64,000 bases of DNA, from the NCBI RefSeq assembly GCF_008704715.1, contig NZ_CP023689.1:5766001-5830000 (forward strand). Reading direction: 5' to 3'. The notes under the pieces are model-generated. The model was not told where the DNA came from, made no database searches, and worked only from the letters and a program-made list of their open reading frames with translations. Shown one piece after another: positions 45,805 through 52,763 of the stretch (positions within the stretch are counted from its first letter, which is position 1; every line of letters begins with the position of its first letter). Made by a program: the position numbers and the translations under genes. The stretch is from Streptomyces chartreusis (lineage in GTDB: Bacteria; Actinomycetota; Actinomycetes; Streptomycetales; Streptomycetaceae).

Positions 45805-45865
45805 GGGAAACGGCCTCCCTCGCCGAGCAACTGAAGCAGTGTACTCGGACAGGGAGGCCGTTCCC
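45805..45865 (-). terminator. Hairpin terminator between prs and rplY
   Basis: GGGAAACGGCCTCCCT (45805-45820) pairs with AGGGAGGCCGTTCCC (45851-45865) with one bulged A; a smaller CGAG/CTCG stem extends inward. It lies downstream of prs. Confidence 0.6.
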
Positions 45866-45901
45866 AAAAGGATCACTGCGGCACGATCTGCCGCGCGATC
45901 C

Positions 45902-46882
45902 CTACTGCTCGTCGAAGAGGCTCGTCACCGAGCCGTCCTCGAACACCTCGCGCACCGCGCTCGCGATCGTCGGGGCGATCGACAGCACCGTCAGCTTGTC
46001 CAGATCGCGGCTCAGCTCGCCCGGCGTCGGCAGCGTGTTGGTGAACACGAACTCGCCCACACGGGAGTTCTTCAGCCGGTCCGCGGCGGGGCCGGAGAGC
46101 ACACCGTGCGTCGCCGTCACGATGACGTCCTCGGCGCCGTGCGCGAACAGGGCGTCCGCGGCGGCGCAGATGGTGCCACCGGTGTCGATCATGTCGTCGA
46201 CCAGGACGCACACCCGGCCCTTGACCTCACCCACGACCTCGTGGACGGTCACCTGGTTCGCCACGTCCTTGTCGCGCCGCTTGTGCACGATGGCCAGCGG
46301 GGCGCCCAGGCGGTCGCACCAGCGGTCGGCGACCCGCACGCGGCCGGCGTCCGGGGAGACGACCGTCAGCTTCTCCCGGTCGACCTTGCGGCCCACGTAG
46401 TCCGCCAGCAGCGGCAGGGCGAAGAGGTGGTCGACGGGGCCGTCGAAGAAGCCCTGGATCTGGTCGGTGTGCAGATCGACCGTCAGGATGCGGTCCGCAC
46501 CGGCGGTCTTCATCAGGTCCGCGATCAGACGCGCCGAGATGGGTTCACGCCCACGGTGCTTCTTGTCCTGACGGGCGTAACCGTAGAACGGCACGATGAC
46601 CGTGATGGAGCGGGCCGACGCACGCTTCAGCGCGTCGATCATGATCAGCTGCTCCATGATCCACTGGTTGATCGGAGCCGTGTGGCTCTGGATCACGAAG
46701 CAGTCCGCGCCGCGCGCCGACTCCTGGTAGCGGACGTAGATCTCGCCGTTCGCGAAGTCGAAGGCCTTGGTCGGGACGACCCCGACCTCCAGCTGCTGGG
46801 CGACCTCCTCGGCAAGCTCGGGGTGGGCGCGGCCGGAGAAGAACATCAACTTCTTCTCGCCGGTCGTCTTGATCCCGGTCAC
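45902..46882 (-). CDS. prs: Ribose-phosphate pyrophosphokinase
   Basis: A 326-residue PRPP synthetase. KLMFFSGRAHPELAEEVAQQLEV, DFANGEIYVRYQESARGADCFVIQSH, YGYARQDKKHRGREPISARLIADLM (ATP site), DLHTDQIQGFFDGPVDHLFALPLL (divalent-metal/PRPP signature) and VCVLVDDMIDTGGTICAAADAL (ribose-5-phosphate loop) are all present. It supplies PRPP for nucleotide, His and Trp synthesis. The GTG start follows GAGGAGACAGCT. It is next to glmU, as in many Gram-positive genomes. Confidence 0.96.
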   Translation of the reverse strand: MTGIKTTGEKKLMFFSGRAHPELAEEVAQQLEVGVVPTKAFDFANGEIYVRYQESARGADCFVIQSHTAPINQWIMEQLIMIDALKRASARSITVIVPFYGYARQDKKHRGREPISARLIADLMKTAGADRILTVDLHTDQIQGFFDGPVDHLFALPLLADYVGRKVDREKLTVVSPDAGRVRVADRWCDRLGAPLAIVHKRRDKDVANQVTVHEVVGEVKGRVCVLVDDMIDTGGTICAAADALFAHGAEDVIVTATHGVLSGPAADRLKNSRVGEFVFTNTLPTPGELSRDLDKLTVLSIAPTIASAVREVFEDGSVTSLFDEQ

Positions 46883-46957
46883 AGCTGTCTCCTCAGAGGT
46901 GTCTCAACTGGGTGTGCACTTATCACGGTACGCCGTGTTTGGCGCACCCGTTTCCGG

Positions 46958-48406
46958 TCAGTCCTCGCCCTCGACCTGCCGAGACGCCGTCTCCGCCGCC
47001 TTCGCGGCAGCGCTGCCCGGACGCTTGCGGGCCACCCAACCCTCGATATTCCGTTGCTGACCACGGGCCACGGCCAGCGAACCGGGCGGCACGTCCTTCG
47101 TGATCACGGACCCGGCGGCGGTGTACGCACCGTCCCCGATCGTGACGGGAGCCACAAACATGTTGTCCGAACCGGTGCGGCAGTGCGAGCCGACCGTGGT
47201 GTGGTGTTTGTCCTTTCCGTCGTAGTTCACGAAGACGCTCGCGGCACCGATGTTCGTCTGCTCGCCGATCGTCGCGTCACCGACGTAGGACAGGTGCGGG
47301 ATCTTGGTCCCCTCGCCGATCGAGGCGTTCTTCGTCTCGACGTACGTACCGATCTTGCCCTTGGCGCCGAGCCGGGTCCCCGGCCGCAGATAGGCGTACG
47401 GCCCCACGCTCGCGTGCGCCCCCACGACGGCACCGTTGGACACGGTGTTGTCCACCCGCGCCCCGGCGCCGACCCGGGTGTCCTTCAGCCGGGTGTTGGG
47501 TCCGACGTCCGCGCCCTCGCCGAGGTGCGTGTCGCCCTGCAGCTGGGTACCCGGCTGGACGGTCACGTCCTGCTCGAAGGTGACGGTCACGTCGACCCAG
47601 GTCGTGGCGGGGTCGATCACGGTGACGCCGGAGAGCATCGCGGCGGTCAGCAGCCGGTCGTTGAGGATCCGGCGGGCCTCGGAGAGCTGCACCCGGTTGT
47701 TGATCCCGGCGATCTCGCGGTGATCGGCGGCCACGGAGGCGCCCACCCGGTGACCGGCCTCGCGCAGGATGCCGAGCACGTCGGTGAGGTACTCCTCGCC
47801 CTGGCTGTTGTCGGTGCGGACCTTGCCCAGCGCGTCCGCGAGCAGCTGCCCGTCGAACGCGAACACACCCGAGTTGATCTCCCGGATCGCCCGCTGCGAC
47901 TCGGTCGCGTCCTTGTGCTCCACGATCGCGGTCACGGCACCGGAGGCGCCGTCCCGCACGATGCGCCCGTAGCCCGTCGCGTCCGGGACCTCGGCGGTCA
48001 GCACGGTCACGGCGTTGCCGTCGCCGGAGTGGGTGGCGGCGAGCGCGGTCAGGGTCTCGCCGGTCAGCAGCGGGGTGTCGCCGCACACGACGACGACGGT
48101 TCCGTCGATCCCGCCGCCGAGCTCCTCCAGGGCCATCCGGACGGCGTGACCGGTGCCGTTCTGCTCGGCCTGCACGGCGGTGCGCACGCCGGGGTCGATC
48201 TCGCCGAGATGCGCGACGACCTGCTCACGGGCGTGGCCGACCACGACGACGAGATTCTCGGGGTCCAACTCGCGCGCGGCGGCGAGCACATGCCCCACGA
48301 GGCTGCGTCCGCAGAGCTCGTGCAGGACCTTCGGTGTGGCCGACTTCATACGGGTGCCCTCACCCGCTGCGAGAACGACGACGGCTGCCGGGCGAATGGC
48401 GCTCAC
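46958..48406 (-). CDS. glmU: Bifunctional GlmU (UDP-GlcNAc pyrophosphorylase / GlcN-1-P acetyltransferase)
   Basis: A 482-residue enzyme making UDP-GlcNAc for peptidoglycan. The N-terminal uridylyltransferase has VVLAAGEGTRMKSATPKVLHELCGRSL, CGDTPLLTGETL and EEYLTDVLGILREAGH; the C-terminal left-handed beta-helix has VGPNTRLKDTRVGAGARVDNT, RPGTRLGAKGKIGTYVETKNA and NYDGKDKHHTTVGSHCRTG. A tail of about 25 residues beyond the last coil is typical of actinobacteria. The GTG at 48406 follows GAAGGG. Confidence 0.96.
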   Translation of the reverse strand: MSAIRPAAVVVLAAGEGTRMKSATPKVLHELCGRSLVGHVLAAARELDPENLVVVVGHAREQVVAHLGEIDPGVRTAVQAEQNGTGHAVRMALEELGGGIDGTVVVVCGDTPLLTGETLTALAATHSGDGNAVTVLTAEVPDATGYGRIVRDGASGAVTAIVEHKDATESQRAIREINSGVFAFDGQLLADALGKVRTDNSQGEEYLTDVLGILREAGHRVGASVAADHREIAGINNRVQLSEARRILNDRLLTAAMLSGVTVIDPATTWVDVTVTFEQDVTVQPGTQLQGDTHLGEGADVGPNTRLKDTRVGAGARVDNTVSNGAVVGAHASVGPYAYLRPGTRLGAKGKIGTYVETKNASIGEGTKIPHLSYVGDATIGEQTNIGAASVFVNYDGKDKHHTTVGSHCRTGSDNMFVAPVTIGDGAYTAAGSVITKDVPPGSLAVARGQQRNIEGWVARKRPGSAAAKAAETASRQVEGED

Positions 48407-48481
48407 GGTTTGCCCTTCGGATGTGGCGGGGGTGGGGTGACATCCGCAGGATACCGGGGCGTTTCGTGGTGGATATGAGAG

Positions 48482-48515
48482 CGGGCCCTGACTGCGCTGT
48501 CAGCAGTCGGGCCCG
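48482..48515 (-). terminator. Hairpin terminator after tRNA-Gln
   Basis: GGGCCCTGACTGC and GCAGTCGGGCCC form a stem with one bulged T and a short loop, 15 bp downstream of the tRNA 3' end and before glmU. Confidence 0.65.
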
Positions 48516-48529
48516 GCCTTGAGTATTTG

Positions 48530-48601
48530 CTCCCCCGCCAGGACTCGAACCCGGACAGATGGCACCAAAAGCCACAGTGCTGCCAATTACACCACGGGGG
48601 A
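48530..48601 (-). tRNA. tRNA-Gln(TTG)
   Basis: The 72-nt minus-strand sequence folds as a cloverleaf. Acceptor stem TCCCCCG/CGGGGGA, discriminator G, anticodon stem GTGGC/GCCAT with loop TTTTGGT (anticodon TTG, reading CAA), T-arm CCGGG-TTCGAGT-CCTGG. CCA is not encoded at the 3' end. It lies just upstream of glmU and is followed by a terminator. Confidence 0.95.
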
Positions 48602-48811
48602 TTGAACGCGGTTCAGCCGGACATTTGGTCCGGCTGCCTGGCGGCGCCTCCTACTATGCCGCACCGGACGCCCTCCGTGCGACGGTACAACTCGGCGCTC
48701 CCGGTTCGGGAAGCGGATGTCGTTCGGGTCGCCGATGTCCGCGTAACCGCCTGTCGGGAGTGGTGTGGACCGGTCCGCGAAACTCGCCGGAAAGGCGGGT
48801 CGGTCGGCCCG

Positions 48812-48823
48812 TAGGCTGGAGGC
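48812..48823 (+). promoter_or_regulatory. Leaderless-type -10 box of the histidine kinase gene
   Basis: TAGGCT (48812-48817) is 6 nt before the ATG at 48824. The intervening GGAGGC ends directly at the start codon, too close to act as a normal ribosome site, which favours a leaderless transcript. Confidence 0.4.
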
Positions 48824-50158
48824 ATGACCACGACGGGGGAAGACCGCGCCGGGGACCCGCCACCGGGGGCGGGGCTTTGGTGGTGGGACAGGATGCGCAG
48901 TGCGGTGCTGGACGTGAGTCTGGCCGTCGTGTCCGCGCTGGAGTGCGGTGTCGAGGGGGTTCGGTTCGCCCGGGACGCCGGGATACCCGAGGCCGCGGGT
49001 GTCGTCTTCGGGGTGCTGGCCGGTGCCGTTCTGGTGCTGCGCCGCCGCTGGCCCATCGCGGTGGTGCTCGTGTCGATCGCGGTGCTGCCCGCCCAGATGG
49101 GGTTCCTGCTCGGCATCGTCGGGCTGTACACCCTCGCCGCCTCCGAGCTGCCGCGGCGGATCATCGCCTCGCTGGCCGGGATGTCGTTCGTCGGCACGCT
49201 GATCGTGACGTTCGTGTGGGTCCGCCAGGGCGTCGCTCGGGGTGAGCTGACCTTCGGGGACTGGGTGGTTCCGTTCGCGTCGGTGACCACCGCTCTCGGC
49301 GTGACCGCGCCTCCTCTACTGCTCGGCCTCTACGTCGGCGCGCGGCGCCGGCTCATGGAGAGCCTGCGGGAACGGGCGGACAGCCTCGAACGGGAACTCC
49401 AGCTGCTGGCCGAGCGGGCCGAGGAGCGTGCCGAGTGGGCGCGGGGCGAGGAGCGGACCCGGATCGCCCGGGAGATGCACGACGTCGTCGCGCACCGGGT
49501 GAGCCTGATGGTGGTCCATGCCGCCGCCCTCCAGGCCGTCGCCCGCAAGGACCCCGAGAAAGCGGTGAAGAACGCCGCGCTGGTGGGGGACATGGGCCGG
49601 CAGGCCCTGACCGAACTGCGCGAGATGCTCGGCGTACTGCGCAGCGGGGCCGCCACGGCGGACCGGGCGCGGGGCGCCGTCGTGCCGCTCGCCGCGGTGG
49701 GAGCCGCAGCGGCTGCCGCGGCCGACCGGGAGCTGACCGGCGGGGACGAGGGCACCGCGGAGGGGCCCTGCCTGTCGGAGCTGGAGGAGCTCATCGGGCA
49801 GTCGGCGGCCGCGGGGATGGTCGTGGAGCTGTCCGTCGAGGGCGAGACGCGGGGGTACGCGCCGAAGATCGAGCAGACGGCGTACCGGGTGGTGCAGGAA
49901 GCGCTGACGAACGTCCACAAGCACGCGGCGGGTGCGAAGACGCAGGTGCGGCTCGCGCACCGGATGTCGGAGATCGCGATGCAGGTCGAGAACGGCCCGC
50001 CGCCGGAGCCGGCGTCGGCGTCGTCCGCGCGGCTGCCGTCGGGTGGCAACGGCCTGGTGGGGATGAAGGAGCGCGTCGTCGCGCTGGGCGGGGTGTTCGT
50101 GTCCGGGCCGACGGATGCCGGGGGCTTCAGGGTGTCGGCGGTGATTCCGGCGGCCTAG
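48824..50158 (+). CDS. Sensor histidine kinase (HisKA_3/NarL-partner type), orphan
   Basis: A 444-residue membrane kinase. The N-terminal about 170 residues form four to five helices (VVFGVLAGAVLVLRRRWPIAVVLVSIAVL ... LLGIVGLYTLAASEL ...). A coiled coil leads into the dimerisation/phosphoacceptor helix RTRIAREMHDVVAHRVSLMVVHA with His219. The HATPase_c domain has AYRVVQEALTNVHKHA (N box) and GNGLVGMKERVVALGG (G box). Kinases of this group phosphorylate NarL/LuxR response regulators, but none is adjacent; the regulator at 35.2 kb is a distant candidate only. Confidence 0.87.
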   Translation: MTTTGEDRAGDPPPGAGLWWWDRMRSAVLDVSLAVVSALECGVEGVRFARDAGIPEAAGVVFGVLAGAVLVLRRRWPIAVVLVSIAVLPAQMGFLLGIVGLYTLAASELPRRIIASLAGMSFVGTLIVTFVWVRQGVARGELTFGDWVVPFASVTTALGVTAPPLLLGLYVGARRRLMESLRERADSLERELQLLAERAEERAEWARGEERTRIAREMHDVVAHRVSLMVVHAAALQAVARKDPEKAVKNAALVGDMGRQALTELREMLGVLRSGAATADRARGAVVPLAAVGAAAAAAADRELTGGDEGTAEGPCLSELEELIGQSAAAGMVVELSVEGETRGYAPKIEQTAYRVVQEALTNVHKHAAGAKTQVRLAHRMSEIAMQVENGPPPEPASASSARLPSGGNGLVGMKERVVALGGVFVSGPTDAGGFRVSAVIPAA

Positions 50159-50270
50159 CCGGCGCCGGCCGCCCCGGGCCGCATGGGTGTTCGGGGCCTT
50201 CGTCTCCCGCTGGGCCGGCTGTGAGCCGTAGCGGTTTCGCTCGGCCCGCTGTCAGCCGTACCGATCTGGT

Positions 50271-50765
50271 TCAGCCCGCCGTGAGCCGTACCGGTTCTAT
50301 GCCCGCGACGAGGCCGGCGAGGGCCTGGTCGATGTCGGGGCCGAGGTACCAGTCGCCGGTGTGGTCGAGGGCGTAGATACGGCCCTCGGCGTCGATCGCG
50401 AGGAGCGCCTCGGTGTCGGACTCGGCACCGAGGGGGCAGACCTCGGTGTCCAGGGCGCGGCCGAGGTCGCCGAGGGTGCGGGCCATGTGGAGGCCGTGCA
50501 GGGGGTCGAAGTGCAGGTGGGCCGGGGCGACCTGGCGGCCGGGGCCGGTGGGTGCGATGTGCAGGCCGCCGAATTCGGCCCACGCCTCGACCGCGGCGGG
50601 GAAGACGGCATGGCGGTGACCGGCGGGTGAGGTGTGCTCGCGCAGGGTGTCCGCCCAGACTTCGGCCTGCTTGATGTCCCAGCGTCCGGGCTGCCAGCCG
50701 GCCGCGCGCAGGGCGGCGTCGACGGGGACGGGGAAACGGGTGCTGGAGGTGCGGTCGGTGTGCAT
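50271..50765 (-). CDS. SUKH-3 family immunity-type protein
   Basis: A 164-residue cytoplasmic protein matching the SUKH-3 pattern: ALRAAGWQPGRWDIKQAEVWADTLREH, VEAWAEFGGLHIAPTGPG, HFDPLHGLHMART, VCPLGAESDTEALLAIDAEGRIYALDHTGDWYLGPDIDQALAGLVAGI. SUKH domains neutralise nucleic-acid-degrading toxins in polymorphic toxin systems. ATG 50765 (MHTDRTSS) has AAGGG upstream; ATG 50798 is possible. It lies downstream of the deaminase gene on the same strand, the usual toxin-then-immunity order. Confidence 0.82.
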   Translation of the reverse strand: MHTDRTSSTRFPVPVDAALRAAGWQPGRWDIKQAEVWADTLREHTSPAGHRHAVFPAAVEAWAEFGGLHIAPTGPGRQVAPAHLHFDPLHGLHMARTLGDLGRALDTEVCPLGAESDTEALLAIDAEGRIYALDHTGDWYLGPDIDQALAGLVAGIEPVRLTAG

Positions 50766-50834
50766 CTGCCCTTCGTTCGTCGAGTGCGCCGGTGTCATGG
50801 CGGCCTTCGGCCGCCCGGCGGAGTGCGGTCGTGC

Positions 50835-50870
50835 GGGTGGAACCGGTCCTTCGGGTGGAACCGGTCCTTC
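50835..50870. repeat. 18-bp tandem repeat, two copies
   Basis: GGGTGGAACCGGTCCTTC occurs twice head to tail between the deaminase stop and the SUKH-3 start, followed by G/T-rich simple sequence up to 50933. It is non-coding as far as I can tell. Confidence 0.6.
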
Positions 50871-50934
50871 GGGTGGAGTGCAGTCTTCCTGCGGTGGCTG
50901 TGGCTGTGGGTGTGGGTGTGGTGGGTGGCCGGGG

Positions 50935-51450
50935 TCAGCCGTCCGCCGCTGCCGGGTCGACGATACGGACGCCGAAGTGGGCGCTCAGGGCGGTGCAGGC
51001 GCGGCACGGTGAGGCGAAGCTGCCGTGCAGGGGGTCGCCGTCCTCGCGGATGCGGCGGGCGGTGAGCTTGGCCTGCTTGAGGGCTTTGCGGGCTTCGCCG
51101 TTGGTCATGGGTTTGCGCGCGGCGCGTTTGCTGCGGGTGGCGTCGGCGGCGGCGATGTGGCGCGAGATGAGGATGGTCTCGGCGCACCGGCCGGTGAAGC
51201 GGTCGCGCTCCCCGCTGGTCAGGGTGTCCAGGAAGTCCTGCACGAGGTGGTGCAGCTCGGGGCGCTGGTCGCCGCGGGCGGCGGTGCCGGTGAGCGTCGC
51301 GCCGCGAACGGAGAGGGCGGCGGCGACGGTGGGGAGTATGCCGTCGCGGCGGTGGTGGAGGGCGGGCGCGTGCGCGGTTTCGGTGGCGCTCCAGCCGATG
51401 CGGGGGTCGCCGGACCTCGCGGCGTGCGGCCCTGTCTGCGTCGCGTTCAT
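50935..51450 (-). CDS. YwqJ-type putative nucleic-acid deaminase
   Basis: A 171-residue protein with a cytidine-deaminase-like zinc site of the YwqJ type: GRCAETILISRHIAAAD (C-A-E, metal ligand and catalytic Glu) and GSFASPCRACTALSAHFGVRIV (P-C-x-x-C). HHLVQDFLDTLTSGERDRF precedes the first motif as in the family, and IREDGDPLHG precedes the second. YwqJ domains are usually the C-terminal warhead of secreted toxins; here the domain stands almost alone without signal peptide or delivery leader. ATG 51450 is 9 nt after GGGAGGGG, with ATGs also at 51456 and 51459. A SUKH-3 gene follows. Confidence 0.8.
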   Translation of the reverse strand: MNATQTGPHAARSGDPRIGWSATETAHAPALHHRRDGILPTVAAALSVRGATLTGTAARGDQRPELHHLVQDFLDTLTSGERDRFTGRCAETILISRHIAAADATRSKRAARKPMTNGEARKALKQAKLTARRIREDGDPLHGSFASPCRACTALSAHFGVRIVDPAAADG

Positions 51451-51767
51451 GATCATCATCCCCTCCCGAGCATCCCGCGGGCATGCTCTCGGACGTCACA
51501 GAGTGCCAAATGCCGTGGCGGGTGCGGAAGCTGGGGCGACGCGACACGCCCGGGTTTGGGCAGGCTGTCACGGCAGGGTGACGGCTGGTCACGGAAGCGG
51601 AGGGGGTCGTGACCGGCGCCGGTGACCGGGATCGTCGTACCGCATAGGCTGTCGGCACCGCTTTCCATGCGGTGACGCGTGGACGCAGACGAGACAGTCG
51701 ATACGTGCCGTTGTGACCGAGAGTGGTCGTGGTGGCGCGCATCAGAACGCCGCAGGGGGCAACCGCC
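51451..51767. other. Divergent intergenic region of the toxin/immunity-like locus
   Basis: A gene-free gap of about 317 bp between the deaminase and WHH-SUKH genes. It contains a plus-strand promoter candidate (51622-51650), an ACCGGCGCCGGT perfect palindrome at 51612-51623 overlapping its -35, and the ribosome sites of both genes. No other structure is obvious. Confidence 0.5.
51622..51650 (+). promoter_or_regulatory. Promoter candidate of the WHH-SUKH gene
   Basis: GTGACC (51622-51627), 17-bp spacer, TAGGCT (51645-51650). It would start transcription near 51657, giving a leader of about 110 nt. A 12-bp perfect palindrome overlaps the -35, consistent with a repressor site. Confidence 0.5.
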
Positions 51768-52763
51768 ATGACGACAGGTCGGCTCGGGCAGCAAGCCGCG
51801 CCGCCGAACGCGGCCTACGCCGGGCAGGTCGTGCATTTCCCGGATCCGGTACGGGCGTCCCGTCACCCGAGAGGGGTACGGGTCGACGACCGTGGTTACC
51901 CCGACTTCTCGCCGTACGCGCGCGCGGCGGCGGAGATCGCGGAGCCGCCGGAGGGGTTCGGCGTCGACGAGTTGCGGCTGACGGACTACGTGTCGGCGAA
52001 CGCGGCGCTGGCGGCCACGGGGCACGAGTTGTGGGACACGGTGCCCGCGGTGGCGACGCCGCACGGCTGGACGTGGCACCACGCGGTGGGCACCAGGCGG
52101 CTGGAGCTGGTTCCGGTCGAGGTCAAGGCACTGCTGCGGCATCACGGCGGCATAGCGACCTCGGCGGTGGACCACGACAAGCGTGGCACGCGCCCGTTGC
52201 AGGAGACCCGCCCGGCGCATTTCCGGCTGCCGAAGTCGGGTGTGGCGGTGACGGAGGCGCAGGCGCTGGGTGTTGAGGAGGACCTCGGCTACCGGCTGCC
52301 CGGCGCGTACCGCTCGTTCCTGAAGGCCGCGGGCGGGTGTGCGCCCGTCGGGACCGCGCTGGACGCGGAGTTGGGCCTGCTGATCGACCAGCCGCTGTTC
52401 ACGGTGCGGGACGAGGCCGCGGTCAACGACCTCGTCTACGTCAACAAGTGCCTGCGCGACCACCTGACCAAGGACTACCTGGGCGTCGGGTTCGTGCAGG
52501 GCGGGCTGCTGGCCGTGAAGGTGAAGGGCGATCGGATCGGCTCGGTGTGGTTCTGCGCCTTCGACGACGCCCGGGACGTGGATCCCACGTGGCCGCCGGC
52601 GGAGCGGGTGGAGCGGCTGCTGATGCCGTGCGGTGAGGACTTCGACGCGTTCCTATCCCGGCTGGCCGGTTCTCCGCCGGAGTTGGAGACGGTGGCGAAT
52701 CTGATGGTGGACGGTGGGTTCGCGCGCGCGGTGCCCGTCGCGGCCGCGGCTGTGGGGGAGTGA
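51768..52763 (+). CDS. WHH/HNH-type nuclease domain fused to a SUKH domain
   Basis: A 331-residue cytoplasmic protein. Residues about 40-135 carry GYPDFSPYARAAAEI, DYVSANAAL and GWTWHHAVGTRRLELVPVEVKALLRHHGGIA, matching the WHH branch of HNH/Endo VII nucleases, with the catalytic-type W-H-H and distal H-H-G-G residues present. Residues about 160-315 form a SUKH (SMI1/KNR4-like) domain (VTEAQALGVEEDLGYRLPGAYRSFLKAAGGCAP). Such nucleases and SUKH proteins are normally separate toxin and antitoxin; here they are one chain. There is no signal peptide. AGGGGG precedes the ATG by 8 nt. Its stop overlaps the next gene (GTGA). Confidence 0.8.
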   Translation: MTTGRLGQQAAPPNAAYAGQVVHFPDPVRASRHPRGVRVDDRGYPDFSPYARAAAEIAEPPEGFGVDELRLTDYVSANAALAATGHELWDTVPAVATPHGWTWHHAVGTRRLELVPVEVKALLRHHGGIATSAVDHDKRGTRPLQETRPAHFRLPKSGVAVTEAQALGVEEDLGYRLPGAYRSFLKAAGGCAPVGTALDAELGLLIDQPLFTVRDEAAVNDLVYVNKCLRDHLTKDYLGVGFVQGGLLAVKVKGDRIGSVWFCAFDDARDVDPTWPPAERVERLLMPCGEDFDAFLSRLAGSPPELETVANLMVDGGFARAVPVAAAAVGE

